This document shows, piece by piece, positions 42,964 to 52,095 of a stretch of 64,000 nt of DNA; the first letter of the stretch is position 1; every line of letters begins with the position of its first letter. The notes under the pieces are model-generated. The model had not been told where the DNA came from, made no database searches, and saw only the letters and a program-made list of their open reading frames with translations. The stretch is from Cyanobium sp. AMD-g (lineage in GTDB: Bacteria; Cyanobacteriota; Cyanobacteriia; PCC-6307; Cyanobiaceae). Location of the stretch: NCBI RefSeq assembly GCF_024346395.1, contig NZ_JAGQCW010000005.1, forward strand, positions 124,001 to 188,000. Reading direction: 5' to 3'. Both the position numbers and the translations under genes were made by a program.

Positions 42964-43275
42964 TCACCGCGGCATCTGCGATTCCAGTTCCCGCAGCCGC
43001 CCCTCCAGCACCTCGATCCGCTCAAGGTAGGTGAGGGCCAGGGCCATCCCGGACACGTTGAGGCCGAAGTCGTCGCGCAGGCGGGCAGCGCGGCGGGCCA
43101 GGCTCACCGTGTGGACGTGGAAGGTCCAGACCGGCGCGTGCTGGGCGCAGCGGAACACCCCGAACTGCACCAGCTCGATCACCTCCTCGTGGCCCAGGCC
43201 CGAGGCGGCCAGCAGTTCCTCGAGGGCCACGGTGCACCCCTCGTCGTCGTCGGGGATCAGCAGGTCGTCAGCCAT
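42964..43275 (-). CDS. cbpM: Chaperone modulator CbpM
   Basis: A 103-residue MerR-like small protein: LEELLAASGLGHEEVIELVQ, FGVFRCAQHAPVWTFHVHTV and the dimer helix LAL TYLERIEVLEGRLRELE-type end. CbpM inhibits the DnaJ-like CbpA. It overlaps the cbpA gene by 8 bases on the same strand, as in other bacteria. Confidence 0.85.
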   Translation of the reverse strand: MADDLLIPDDDEGCTVALEELLAASGLGHEEVIELVQFGVFRCAQHAPVWTFHVHTVSLARRAARLRDDFGLNVSGMALALTYLERIEVLEGRLRELESQMPR

Positions 43276-44227
43276 CGGTGGGTCCTTCGAGGTGGTGGCG
43301 GGGGTGGAACGCGGAGGCTTCGGCGAGTTCGCGGTACAGCGCCTGCTCCCGTTCGCCGATCTTTTCGGGCAGCACGATCTGAATCACACCGTAGAGATCG
43401 CCCGCCCCGTCGCGCCGGTGGGGCAGGCCCTTGCCGGCCAGGCGCAGCTTCTGGCCGCTGCGCATCCCCGGCTTGAGGCTCACCGCCACCGGGCCATCGA
43501 GGCTGGGCACCGTGATCTCGGCCCCCAGGGCCGCCTCCCACGGGGCGATCGGCAGCTCCAGGTAGAGGTCGTGGCCCACGGTCCGGAAGCGGGGATGGGG
43601 CGCCAGCCGCACCTCCAGATAGAGATCGCCGGGGGCACCGCCGGCGATGCCGTCGCCCCCCTTGCCCGGTACCCGCAGCCGCTCCCCCTCCACCACGCCG
43701 CGGGGCACCCGGATCCGGCCGCTGCGGCTCTGCTTCTCCACCCGGCCATCGGCCCCCAGCACCGGAACGCTGAGCGAGAACGACACCTCCGTCCCCCGGG
43801 CGGCCTGCTCCAGGGTCAGCTCGGTGGCCACTTCCACGTCCTGGCCGCGGATCGGGAAGTCCGCCCCCGGCCGCCTGGCTCCGCCGCTGCCGCCACCGAA
43901 GCCACCGAAGCCCATCTGCTCGAACAGATCGGCCAGGTCCACCTCCTGCTGGCTGCCGCCGCGCCAGAAACGGGTTTCCCACTCCGGCGAGGGATGGAAC
44001 TCATCGCCGGGGCGGTGGCGGCCGAGGTCGTCGTAGGCCTGGCGTTTCTCGGGGTCCGAGAGGGTCTGGTAGGCCTCGCTGATCTCCTTGAACCGCTCCT
44101 CAGCGCCCGCCTCCTTGGCGACATCGGGGTGGTAATGGCGCGCCAGTTTCCGGTAGGCCTTCTTGATCTCCTCGGCGCTGGCGCCGCGCTCCACCCCCAG
44201 GCTGGCGTAGTAGTCCTTGAACTTCAT
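43268..44227 (-). CDS. cbpA: DnaJ-like co-chaperone CbpA
   Basis: A 319-residue J-protein. The J-domain occupies residues 1-70 with the HPD motif in HYHPDVAKEAG. A Gly/Phe-rich linker (GFGGFGGGSGGA) follows, then two beta-barrel client domains (ELTLEQAARGTEVSFSLSVP, LRVPGKGGDGIAGGAPGDLY, DLYLELPIAPWEAALGAEI). No zinc finger, as expected for CbpA. Works with DnaK in the cytoplasm. It is followed by its modulator cbpM. Confidence 0.92.
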   Translation of the reverse strand: MKFKDYYASLGVERGASAEEIKKAYRKLARHYHPDVAKEAGAEERFKEISEAYQTLSDPEKRQAYDDLGRHRPGDEFHPSPEWETRFWRGGSQQEVDLADLFEQMGFGGFGGGSGGARRPGADFPIRGQDVEVATELTLEQAARGTEVSFSLSVPVLGADGRVEKQSRSGRIRVPRGVVEGERLRVPGKGGDGIAGGAPGDLYLEVRLAPHPRFRTVGHDLYLELPIAPWEAALGAEITVPSLDGPVAVSLKPGMRSGQKLRLAGKGLPHRRDGAGDLYGVIQIVLPEKIGEREQALYRELAEASAFHPRHHLEGPTDG

Positions 44228-44271
44228 CGCAGCGTCCCTGCCCGGTGTCCGGGATCGGTGGCCATCTTCCT

Positions 44272-45003
44272 ATGACCCTGCTGATCGCCCTGGCGGCGGT
44301 GGCCTTTCTCTATGCCTCGGTAGGCCACGCCGGGGCCTCCGGCTACATCGCCGTCCTCGCTCTGGCGGGTGTGCCGGCCCCCGAGATCCGCGCCATCGCC
44401 CTGGTGCTCAACGTGCTGGTGGCCAGCGTCGGCACGCTGCAGTTCGTCGCCGCCGGCCACTTCCGCCGCGATGTCTTCGTGCCGCTGGCCCTGGCGTCGG
44501 TGCCCGCGGCCCTGGTGGGCGGGGCCATCGCCCTGCCGGCCGTTCTGCTGCGCCAACTGATCGGGGCGGTGCTGCTGTTCTCCGCCTGGCGACTGGTTAG
44601 CCAGCTGCCCGCCGATCCGGGGGCGATGCGGGTGCCCCGCCGCCGGGTCGTGGCCCTCACCGGCGCAACCCTGGGCCTGCTGGCCGGCCTCACCGGCACC
44701 GGCGGCGGCATCTTCCTGACGCCCTGGATGATCCTGCGCTCCTGGCTGCTGCCGAAGCAGGCCGCGGCCGTGTCGGTGGCCTTCATCCTGGTGAACTCGA
44801 TCGCCGGCCTGGCCGGCCTGGTGCTGCGCCAGGGCGTGGCCGCGCTGCCGGATCCTGGGGCCCTCGCGCCGCTGGCGGGGGTGGTGCTGGTGGGCGGCAC
44901 GTTGGGGGCGTATGGGGGCAGCCGCCGCTTCCCGTCCCCCTGGATCCGCCGGCTGCTGGCGGGGGTGCTGGTGATCGCCGCCTGGAAACTGCTGGCCGGC
45001 TGA
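44272..45003 (+). CDS. TauE/SafE family sulphite/organo-anion exporter
   Basis: A 243-residue inner-membrane protein with about 8 helices: LASVGHAGASGYIA-like start (residues 12-27 read ASVGHAGASGYIAVLA), LGLLAGLTGTGGGIFLTPWM in the middle (the family hallmark), and a TM-rich end. TauE proteins export sulphite or related anions. Divergent from cbpA by 44 bases and convergent with the arsenite pump. Confidence 0.85.
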   Translation: MTLLIALAAVAFLYASVGHAGASGYIAVLALAGVPAPEIRAIALVLNVLVASVGTLQFVAAGHFRRDVFVPLALASVPAALVGGAIALPAVLLRQLIGAVLLFSAWRLVSQLPADPGAMRVPRRRVVALTGATLGLLAGLTGTGGGIFLTPWMILRSWLLPKQAAAVSVAFILVNSIAGLAGLVLRQGVAALPDPGALAPLAGVVLVGGTLGAYGGSRRFPSPWIRRLLAGVLVIAAWKLLAG

Positions 45004-45018
45004 GCCTGGGGCAGCCGT

Positions 45019-46080
45019 TCAGCCGATCGCCCGGGCCGGGAAGCGGCGCTGCAGCCACAGCGACACGTAGACCAGGGCCACCAGCACCGGCACCTCAATC
45101 AGCGGGCCCACCGATCCGGCCAGGGCCTGGCGGGAGCTGACCCCCCAGACGCTGATGCTGACGGCGATGGCCAGCTCGAAGTTGTTGCCGGCGGCGGTGA
45201 ACGCCAGGGTGGCCGTTTTCGCGTTGCTGAGCCCGTTGCGGCGGCCCACGGTGAAGGCCACGCTCCACATGATCACGAAGTAGAGCAGCAACGGCACCGC
45301 CACGCCGACCAGCCGAAGCGGATCGGCGGTGATCGCCTGGCCCTGCAGGGCGAACATCACCACGATCGTGAACAGCAGGCCGTAGAGCGCGAACGGGCTG
45401 ATGAACGGGATGAAGCGCTGCTCGTACCAGCGGGGGCCTTTGAGCCGCAAGCCGATGCGGCGGCTGAGGTAGCCGGCCAGCAGAGGCAGCCCCAGGAACA
45501 CCAGCACCGCCGCGGCGATCTCCACCATCGAAAAGGCCACATCCTGGGTGGCCAGCCCCAGCCAGCCGGGCAGGATCTTCAGGTAGAAGCCGCCCAGCAG
45601 GGCATAGGCCAGCACCTGGATGATCGAATTGATCGCCACCAGCAGGGCGGCCGCCTCCCGGTCGCCCTGGGCCAGATCGATCCAGATCAGCACCATGGCG
45701 ATGCAGGGGGCCAGGCCGATCAGGATCAGCCCGGTGCGGAACTCCGGCTGGCCGGGCAGGAACAGCCAGGCCAGGGCGAACATCAGCGCCGGCCCCAGGC
45801 CCCAGACCAACAGCAACGACAGCCGCAGCAGGCGCCGATCCCGCGCCGCCTGGCCGAGTTCCTCGTAGTGCACCTTGGCCAGCACCGGGTACATCATCAG
45901 CAGCAGCCCCAGGGCGATCGGCAGGGAGGTGTTGCCGATGCGCACGGCATCGAGCCAGCCCTGGATGGCCGGGAAGAAGCGGCCCAGCAGCAGGCCGCCG
46001 GCCATGGCCAGCAGGATCCAGAGGGGCAGGTAGCGGTCGAGCAGCGACAAGCGGGCCAGCACGGCCCTGTCCTCGTCCAT
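45019..46080 (-). CDS. acr3: Arsenite efflux pump ACR3
   Basis: A 353-residue, ten-helix membrane transporter: LLDRYLPLWILLAMAGGLLL, LGLLLMMYPVLAKVHYEEL, and the conserved LAPCIAMVLIWIDLAQGD with the arsenite-binding cysteine. LAFTAAGNNFELAIAVSISVWG is the late conserved block. It exports As(III) with the proton-motive force. An ArsR-type palindrome is 20 bases upstream of the start. No arsR or arsC is in the window, so the regulator must lie elsewhere. Confidence 0.92.
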   Translation of the reverse strand: MDEDRAVLARLSLLDRYLPLWILLAMAGGLLLGRFFPAIQGWLDAVRIGNTSLPIALGLLLMMYPVLAKVHYEELGQAARDRRLLRLSLLLVWGLGPALMFALAWLFLPGQPEFRTGLILIGLAPCIAMVLIWIDLAQGDREAAALLVAINSIIQVLAYALLGGFYLKILPGWLGLATQDVAFSMVEIAAAVLVFLGLPLLAGYLSRRIGLRLKGPRWYEQRFIPFISPFALYGLLFTIVVMFALQGQAITADPLRLVGVAVPLLLYFVIMWSVAFTVGRRNGLSNAKTATLAFTAAGNNFELAIAVSISVWGVSSRQALAGSVGPLIEVPVLVALVYVSLWLQRRFPARAIG

Positions 46081-46099
46081 GCGATCGCCCCGCTGATTG

Positions 46100-46117
46100 C
46101 ATCAACACTAGTTGATG
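46100..46117. promoter_or_regulatory. ArsR-type operator upstream of acr3
   Basis: CATCAAC-ACTA-GTTGATG is a palindrome with 7-base arms. Its core reads ATCAA-N6-TTGAT, which is the site bound by cyanobacterial ArsR as described for Synechocystis. It lies 20 bases upstream of the acr3 start codon (46080), so arsenite/antimonite would derepress the pump. Confidence 0.7.
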
Positions 46118-46245
46118 AATAAAGGGCTCCTGGCGCCGCCTCCTTCTGGGCCTGTTGCTTTCCATGTGGGTGGCTCAGCCCTTTAGGGCGCCGCCGTCCA
46201 CCACCTGCAGACTGCGCCCGGCCCCCACCGCAGCGTGCTCCGCCG

Positions 46246-47931
46246 ATGACCCGTCCCGATGCCCTGCTGGTGACCCAGGCCGTCTCGGCCGCCGCCGCCG
46301 TCCTGAAGGTTCAGGCGATCACGCGGCTGTCGGTAACCCGCGCGCCCCAGGCGATCCGGATGCGGATCGAGCTGCGCTTCGCCTCGGTGCCCGTGGTGGA
46401 GCTGTTCCGCATGGTCTCGGGGGACCCGGTCCTCGACATGGTGCCCGCCAATTTCGAGACCCTGCGCATCCCGCTGCTCGCCGGGCCTGGCACCCAGTTC
46501 ACGGTGGAGTTCAAGGGCCTGCGTCCCGCCACCCGCTACTGGTACCGGATCAAGGCGGGCGGCGGCCAGGTGAGGCGCCGGGGAGGAGCCCTGCTCAAGG
46601 GCTGGGCCGCCACCCTGGATCGCCTGGTGGAGTTCGACGTCAGCTTCGCCACCCTGCTGATGGATGGCGACGGGGGCAGCCCCGGCGAGGTGGCGTTCTG
46701 TGCCGTGATCTACGACGGGGAACGCCAACGTGCCAGCGGCTTCGGCAGCCGTGAAAGCCGTTCCGATGGCAGCGGGCTGCCCTTCTCGCCCCGCTACCTC
46801 CGCCCGGCGGGCCCCCCTTTCTCGCTGCGGGGCGCCCCCGACAACCTCACCCTGCTCTGCGGCGCCGATGAGGACGACCAATCCGATGTCTCCTTCGGGC
46901 TGAACCTCGACCCCGGCGGCGACTGGATCCCCGAAACCCCACCGTCGGCCCCGAACTCCGGCGAGACCGAGAATCACGACTTCGCCTACGCGGTGCAACA
47001 GCTCACTAACCTGCCCGGCACGCCCGGCTCCACCGTTCTGGCGCCCATCGACTTCCGCACCCGGCCCGGCGTGCTGGCCTTCGAGGCGGTCTGGTCGGTG
47101 CGGGTCAGTGTCTTCGACCCCTTTCCCACCCCCCGCGAGGTCATCCCCCGCCTCACCCCGCGGCAGCGGCTGCTGGCGCCGGGGGAGGCCGCACGCCTGC
47201 GCGGCAGCGATGGCCGCCGCCGTGTGGTCGCGCCCGGCCAGGAGGGGTTGCGGATCGGCACCGGCCGCCGCGACCGGGAGACATGGATCCTGCTGGAGGG
47301 GCCTCGGCCGCGCCAGTTGCTGCTGGATGCCGGCCCCGAGGGCCGGCTGGATCTGGTGCTCTGGGACGACGAGGGCCACCTGCATGGGCTCCTCGATGGG
47401 CTGGCGGCCGGGGGTTGCGTGGGGGAAGGGCCCGGCGCCAAGTGGGTGCCCCTTGGCGGCCCGTTCGCCGCCCCACCCCTGGGCCTGCGGGATGGTCAGG
47501 GCCAGCTGCAGCTGTTCGCCCTCGATGCCGACGGCCGTCTGCTCTACCGGCCCCTGGATATGGAACCGCGCGACTGGCAGGCCATCGGCGGACCGTTCCG
47601 GGGGGCCCTGGTGGGCTGGGCGCCGGTGGATGGCCTCCTCACCCTGGCGGCCGAGGACGGCGATGGCCGGATCTGGGTGGGCACCCCCGCGGGGGACAAC
47701 TGGCGGCCCTTCAGCGCCGGCCACCGGCGCCTCGTCGCCAGCTACGGCGACGCCATCGGCGATGGGCGGCTGGTGGCGGCCGATGACGAAGACGCCCTCT
47801 GGGTGCGCCGCCTGGATCCCGAGTCCCCGTGGGAACCGCTGGGTTCACTCGAGGAGGCGCCCGCTGTGCCCACTGCTGAGCCCCACCAGACTCCGCCTCC
47901 GTCGACGACCTGCTCCGATCAGGCCGGCTGA
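46246..47931 (+). CDS. Large protein with fibronectin-like and beta-propeller-like parts
   Basis: A 561-residue protein without a signal peptide. The N-terminal ~130 residues have a fibronectin III-like turn (GLRPATRYWYRIKAGGG). The C-terminal half has repeated blades of the form LVLWDDEGHLHGLLDG, QLFALDADGRLLYRP, LAAEDGDGRIWVGTPAGDNW and VAADDEDALWVRRLD, typical of a PLL/fucolectin-like propeller. Function not known. Its end overlaps by 13 bases the convergent gene. Confidence 0.7.
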   Translation: MTRPDALLVTQAVSAAAAVLKVQAITRLSVTRAPQAIRMRIELRFASVPVVELFRMVSGDPVLDMVPANFETLRIPLLAGPGTQFTVEFKGLRPATRYWYRIKAGGGQVRRRGGALLKGWAATLDRLVEFDVSFATLLMDGDGGSPGEVAFCAVIYDGERQRASGFGSRESRSDGSGLPFSPRYLRPAGPPFSLRGAPDNLTLLCGADEDDQSDVSFGLNLDPGGDWIPETPPSAPNSGETENHDFAYAVQQLTNLPGTPGSTVLAPIDFRTRPGVLAFEAVWSVRVSVFDPFPTPREVIPRLTPRQRLLAPGEAARLRGSDGRRRVVAPGQEGLRIGTGRRDRETWILLEGPRPRQLLLDAGPEGRLDLVLWDDEGHLHGLLDGLAAGGCVGEGPGAKWVPLGGPFAAPPLGLRDGQGQLQLFALDADGRLLYRPLDMEPRDWQAIGGPFRGALVGWAPVDGLLTLAAEDGDGRIWVGTPAGDNWRPFSAGHRRLVASYGDAIGDGRLVAADDEDALWVRRLDPESPWEPLGSLEEAPAVPTAEPHQTPPPSTTCSDQAG

Positions 47932-48740
47932 GCGGCCCCGGCCACCCGCCGCAGCCGCTGCACGGCGTCGGCGACGGGCAGCAGCGAGACGTTCTCCACC
48001 GATCGCGCCTGGCCGGCCCCGAACGGGTTGTCGAGATCGGTGATCAGCAGCAGCAGCTTGATCAGCAGCAGCGAGATCACCCCGATGAAGAACAGGGATT
48101 CGGCGAAGGGCTCGATCCGGGAGAGCACCAGCCCGACGATGAGCACCCCGGTGCCGATGTAGGCGACCCCGTAGACGGAAGGGACGAACGTGGTGGAGCG
48201 GATCACATCGATGCGCTGCACGCCGCGGCGGAGGTGGGCCAGTTCCAGCAGCAGGCGCGCCTGCAACGGAGCTGGATTCCAGAGGCTCAGCCGCTCGATC
48301 GACAGCTGCAGTGCGTCCAGCCGCTCCAGCAGCACCAGGGTCGGCCCGGCCTCCCGCATCCAGGCCAGCAGCGCTTCGCTGAAGTCCGCGAGCAGGGCCA
48401 GGGTTCCCTGCACCTCGGCCTCAGGCTGCTGCAGCCCCAGGCCCTGCACCTCAAGGGCGAGGCACTCGAGGGCGGCGGCCAGTTCACCGGGAAGCTTCTC
48501 GCCCTCCTTGTAATCGGTCAGAACCCCATTCAGCAGGAAGCCGAGCAGGAACACCTCGGAGGCCACCAGGGCGGAGAACAGCGGATTGGGGGTCAGCACC
48601 TCCCAGTGCTCCTGGTGCACCAGCGCCCGACAGGCCTCGATGGCCAGCAGCACCAGGCCCACCCGGCCGAAGAACCAGAGGCGCCGCAGCAGGGGCCTGC
48701 GGTCCGGCGTGTTGGCCGGATCCATGGCACGGGCGTTCAT
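47919..48740 (-). CDS. Bestrophin-like membrane protein
   Basis: A 273-residue membrane protein: two hydrophobic helices near the start (FGRVGLVLLAIEACRALV and ALVASEVFLLGFLLNGVL), a helical middle, and two near the end (VYGVAYIGTGVLIVGLVLSR, LFFIGVISLLLIKLLLLITD). It ends DLDNPFGAGQ, like the DLDxPFG in bestrophin/DUF4239 proteins. Channel function is possible but inferred. Confidence 0.65.
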   Translation of the reverse strand: MNARAMDPANTPDRRPLLRRLWFFGRVGLVLLAIEACRALVHQEHWEVLTPNPLFSALVASEVFLLGFLLNGVLTDYKEGEKLPGELAAALECLALEVQGLGLQQPEAEVQGTLALLADFSEALLAWMREAGPTLVLLERLDALQLSIERLSLWNPAPLQARLLLELAHLRRGVQRIDVIRSTTFVPSVYGVAYIGTGVLIVGLVLSRIEPFAESLFFIGVISLLLIKLLLLITDLDNPFGAGQARSVENVSLLPVADAVQRLRRVAGAAQPA

Positions 48741-48791
48741 CCGACGCGAGGCGAACCCCTGGCAGTCTCGGTGGTCGGGTTGAGGACTGGC

Positions 48792-49826
48792 TCAGCCCTT
48801 GATCCTGGCCACCTGCTCCTTGGCGCGCTTTAGCACGTCGCCGCTGAGGGGAACGAAACCGAGCTCAGCGGCCTGCTGCTGGCGCTCCTCCTCCAGCGCC
48901 CAAAGCAGGAAGGTGCGCACGGCTTCGGCCTTCTCTTTCCCCTGTCCGCTCTCGAAGGCCAGGATCCAGGTGAAGGCCACGATCGGGTAGCTGCCGTCCC
49001 CATCGGGGTTGCAGTCCTCCCCACCGAGGCGCGCATCGAGCTTGATGTTGTTCAGCGCTGCCGCGCCAGACGTCGCATCCGGCAGCACGAACTGTCCGGC
49101 CTTGTTCTGCAGGGCCGCCGGTTTCACGGTGCCTCGCAGGTACGCCTGGTTGACGTAACCGATCGTTCCTGCGGTGTTCTGGATCACGCCGGCCACGCCC
49201 TCATTGCCCCTGCCTGCCAGACCCACGGGCCACTGCACCGCCTTGCCGGCGCCCACCTTCTGCTTCCATTCCGCTGAGAAGCAGGCCAGCGCGTTGGTGA
49301 AGTTGAAGGTGGTTCCGGACCCATCCGAGCGGTGCACCACTGTCAGGGGCCTGGCAGGACAGCCCAGGGCGCTCCAGTTGGTGATCTTGCCGAGGAAGAT
49401 GTCGGCCAGCTGGGCCTGGGTGAGCTTCAGGCCGGGGCAGTCGGGGTTGTTGTAGGCCGGGCTGATCGTGCCGCCCAGCATGGGGATCTGCACGGCGCCG
49501 CGCTTGCCGGCCGTGCCGGCCTTGAAGTCCTCGTCGCTGAGCGCCTCGTCGGTGGCGCCGAAATCCACCGAGCCGGCCAGGAAGGATCGCACCCCCTGCC
49601 CAGAGCCCACCGACTGGTAGTTGACCAGGTGGCCTTCGCTGGTCTTGTAGTCGGCTGCCCAGCGCTGGTAGGCCGGCGCCGGGAAGGAGGCCCCGGCCCC
49701 GTTCAGCGACGGCAGCCCCTGCCCGCCCGTGCCGCAGGCGCTGATGGTCAGCGTCAGGGCGGCCATCCCGCCTGGCAGACAGGCCCGGCGGAGATGGGCA
49801 AGGGGCCGCTGCTGGGGAGGGGTCAT
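48792..49826 (-). CDS. pstS: Phosphate-binding lipoprotein PstS
   Basis: A 344-residue periplasmic phosphate-binding protein. A lipobox (ISAC, Cys near residue 31) follows a hydrophobic signal. Then GAGASFPAPAYQRWAADY and YQSVGSGQGVRSFLAGSVDFGATDEAL contain the phosphate-binding residues, later VVHRSDGSGTTFNFTNAL and NKAGQFVLPDATSG. No pstCAB genes are adjacent. I see no CTTAACCT-type Pho box upstream. Confidence 0.93.
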   Translation of the reverse strand: MTPPQQRPLAHLRRACLPGGMAALTLTISACGTGGQGLPSLNGAGASFPAPAYQRWAADYKTSEGHLVNYQSVGSGQGVRSFLAGSVDFGATDEALSDEDFKAGTAGKRGAVQIPMLGGTISPAYNNPDCPGLKLTQAQLADIFLGKITNWSALGCPARPLTVVHRSDGSGTTFNFTNALACFSAEWKQKVGAGKAVQWPVGLAGRGNEGVAGVIQNTAGTIGYVNQAYLRGTVKPAALQNKAGQFVLPDATSGAAALNNIKLDARLGGEDCNPDGDGSYPIVAFTWILAFESGQGKEKAEAVRTFLLWALEEERQQQAAELGFVPLSGDVLKRAKEQVARIKG

Positions 49827-49902
49827 GGCGGGGGGTGGCGTCGCGCTCTCCCATACATCTACTGCGACACGTTGCGTGCGATGGCGTTGGGCGGGCCTGC
49901 GC

Positions 49903-51024
49903 TCAGGGCGTCGCCTCCGGCCCCTTCTCATCCAGCTCCTCCGCCTCCGGTGTGCGCGGCAGCGGCGGCAGGGGCGGCGGCGGCAGCACCTCCAGTTCGG
50001 GTGGGTTGGGGGCGGTGTCGGGTCCGATCAGATCCACCGCGGTGCGTTGCATCACCAGCCGGAAGCGCAGCGGTGCCTGGCTTTTGTTGATGAACTCCTG
50101 CACGGCGGCCACCTGCCCGGCCGTCGGCAGCTCCGGATCGGTCACCCGCACCCGGGCCCGGATCAGTGGTGGGTTCTGCTGCCAGTTGATGCTCAGGCCC
50201 ACCATGTCGATGGCGGGATCGCCACCGAGGGTGATCGTGCTGCTGCGCAGCCGTTGCTCGATGGCGGCCTCCAGCTGCTGGGCCTTGTTCTCCTGCCGGG
50301 TCTGGTTCACCAGGCGGAAGAAGCTGCTGCCCAGGGGAATCACCAGCAGGGCGGTGAGGGCGAGGCTGGTGAGGCCCAGCCGGCTGTGGAACAGCCGTCG
50401 CCGGTACACCTTCTCCAGCGTCCCGAGGGACGCCATCGCCCCCACCATGATCCCGAGCAGGTTCGTGGCGAACAGCAGCAGCGCCCCGTAGGCCTGCATC
50501 CAGTCGGAGGAGGCCAGCAGGATGCCCACCACGCACATCGGCGGCACCAGGGCCACGGCGATGGCCAGGCCGGCCAGGGCCGAGATGGCGTCCTTGCGCA
50601 GCTTGGCGTACATGGCCACCGCCCCGGCCACCAGCGCCACCCCCAGATCCAGCAGGTTGGGGCTGGTGCGGTTCATCACCTCACTGCCGAAGCTGGGGAA
50701 GGCCACCAGGTGGCTCACCGCCATCGCCAGCAGCACACAGATCACCACCCCGAGCAGCAGGGTGCGCAGGGCCCGCAGGAACATCGGAATCCGCCCCCGC
50801 AGGATCTCGAAGGCCATCGCCTGCAGCGGCATGATCCAGGGAGCCACCACCATGGCGCCGATCACCACCCCGGGGCTGTTGGCCAGCAGGCCCAGGGTCG
50901 CGATCAGGGTGGCGCCGACGGTGAGCACCACGAACACCTGGCTGAAGCTGGCCTCGTGCTCAAACTCCTGCTGCAGCGCAGCCAGCCGACCGTCATCGGA
51001 TGGGGCGATGGGGGAGGAGGTCAT
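49903..51024 (-). CDS. DUF389 membrane protein
   Basis: A 373-residue protein with about 6 helices. The TIGR00341/DUF389 blocks are clear: VIGAMVVAPWIMPLQAMAFE, AKLRKDAISALAGLAIAVALVPPMCVVGI and LFATNLLGIMVGAM. A soluble C-terminal region follows, rich in proline at its end. Function unknown. Confidence 0.87.
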   Translation of the reverse strand: MTSSPIAPSDDGRLAALQQEFEHEASFSQVFVVLTVGATLIATLGLLANSPGVVIGAMVVAPWIMPLQAMAFEILRGRIPMFLRALRTLLLGVVICVLLAMAVSHLVAFPSFGSEVMNRTSPNLLDLGVALVAGAVAMYAKLRKDAISALAGLAIAVALVPPMCVVGILLASSDWMQAYGALLLFATNLLGIMVGAMASLGTLEKVYRRRLFHSRLGLTSLALTALLVIPLGSSFFRLVNQTRQENKAQQLEAAIEQRLRSSTITLGGDPAIDMVGLSINWQQNPPLIRARVRVTDPELPTAGQVAAVQEFINKSQAPLRFRLVMQRTAVDLIGPDTAPNPPELEVLPPPPLPPLPRTPEAEELDEKGPEATP

Positions 51025-51106
51025 GGCCGCGGTGCGCTTCGACGGCTCCCCAGACTGCAGCGTCTTCGGGATACCTTCAAGGCTCTGTCCAGCCTTTCAC
51101 CGCTCC

Positions 51107-51628
51107 ATGGCATGGCTGAATCCTGCAGCAGCGGGCCTGGCGCTGGCCGTCCTTGTGCCCCTGGCCGCCCAGGCTGAAAGCTGGTCGTACCAGCGGCTGG
51201 TGGAGGCCTTCGAGCAGCGCGGCTTCCGTGTGCTCGGCAGCCACCCCCGCTGCGCCGAGCGCGGTCTGTACGGGCTCTACCTGCGTGAGAGCCGGCGGAT
51301 CGTGGTCTGCCCCCGCGGCAACCTCAACGACACCCTGCTGCACGAGGGCTGGCATGCGGTGCAATCCCGCTGCCTGCGGGGGCGGCCCCATCTGGGTGAG
51401 GAGGAACTGCGCCGGGGCCTGAGCCGGCGCGACCAGCGCGACCTGGCCCGGCTCTACGGCGAGGGCCGCTGGCAGCGGGAAGCGGAGGCCAGGGTCATGG
51501 CCCGCCGCGATCCCGCCGCCTACATCCGCCTTGTGGACGAGCTCTGCGCCGCACCCGTCCCCCCACCAGCTCCGGCGCCGCCACAGGGCGCGCCTCAGGG
51601 CCAGGCGGTGAAGCGCACCGGCTCGTAG
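51107..51628 (+). CDS. Secreted protein with HExxH zinc-site motif
   Basis: A 173-residue protein. A signal peptide (AGLALAVLVPLAAQA, cleavage after AQA) precedes LVEAFEQRGFRVLGSHPRC, and LLHEGWHAVQSRC with an HExxH motif near residues 78-84 suggests a zinc site. Cysteines (HPRC, IVVCPRG, SRCLRG, ELCAAP) could form disulphides. A periplasmic metallopeptidase-like activity is possible. The Pro-rich tail is low complexity. Confidence 0.75.
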   Translation: MAWLNPAAAGLALAVLVPLAAQAESWSYQRLVEAFEQRGFRVLGSHPRCAERGLYGLYLRESRRIVVCPRGNLNDTLLHEGWHAVQSRCLRGRPHLGEEELRRGLSRRDQRDLARLYGEGRWQREAEARVMARRDPAAYIRLVDELCAAPVPPPAPAPPQGAPQGQAVKRTGS

Positions 51629-51984
51629 CGGGCGATCGCCACACGCCAGCCCCGGATCGCCAGGGCACCCAGCTCGCCATGGAAATCGGCCGTGCCGCCG
51701 CCGCCGACCCAGCGCGCCTTCAGCTGGGGCAGCAGCTCCTGCAGCGTCTCCAGCGGCAGCTCCACCAGCAGCAGGCTGCCGTCCCCGGCGGCCCGCCGCA
51801 GGGCGCCCTCCTCACTGCGCTGCCAGAGGCGCAGCAGCAGCTCCAGCACCAGGGTGCGGCCGTCGTCGCCGGGTTCCGCCGCCTCAGCCGCCGCCACGGT
51901 CAACGACTTGCCGTTCAGGGGCAGGGCCCGCTTCCCCTCCTGCTCCAGCAGGGCCAGCGCCACCAGATAGGGAGCCTCCGCCAT
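51595..51984 (-). CDS. Conserved hypothetical protein
   Basis: A 129-residue protein with no signal: LVALALLEQEGKRALPLNG, DDGRTLVLELLLRLWQRSEE, LLVELPLETLQELLPQLKAR and GWRVAIARYEPV. Alternating charged and hydrophobic residues look like a compact cytoplasmic fold. No family recognised. A second ATG at 51990 is equally possible. It lies head-to-head with the RimB-RimK gene. Confidence 0.65.
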   Translation of the reverse strand: MAEAPYLVALALLEQEGKRALPLNGKSLTVAAAEAAEPGDDGRTLVLELLLRLWQRSEEGALRRAAGDGSLLLVELPLETLQELLPQLKARWVGGGGTADFHGELGALAIRGWRVAIARYEPVRFTAWP

Positions 51985-52095
51985 GACCATCGCCCGCACA
52001 CAGCCACCAGCCTGCTGGATCGGCGTCGACAACGTCAGAAAGCCCGGCGAGCATGGGGGTTCGTGGGCCCGTCCCACGCCACCCGAGCCGGATCC

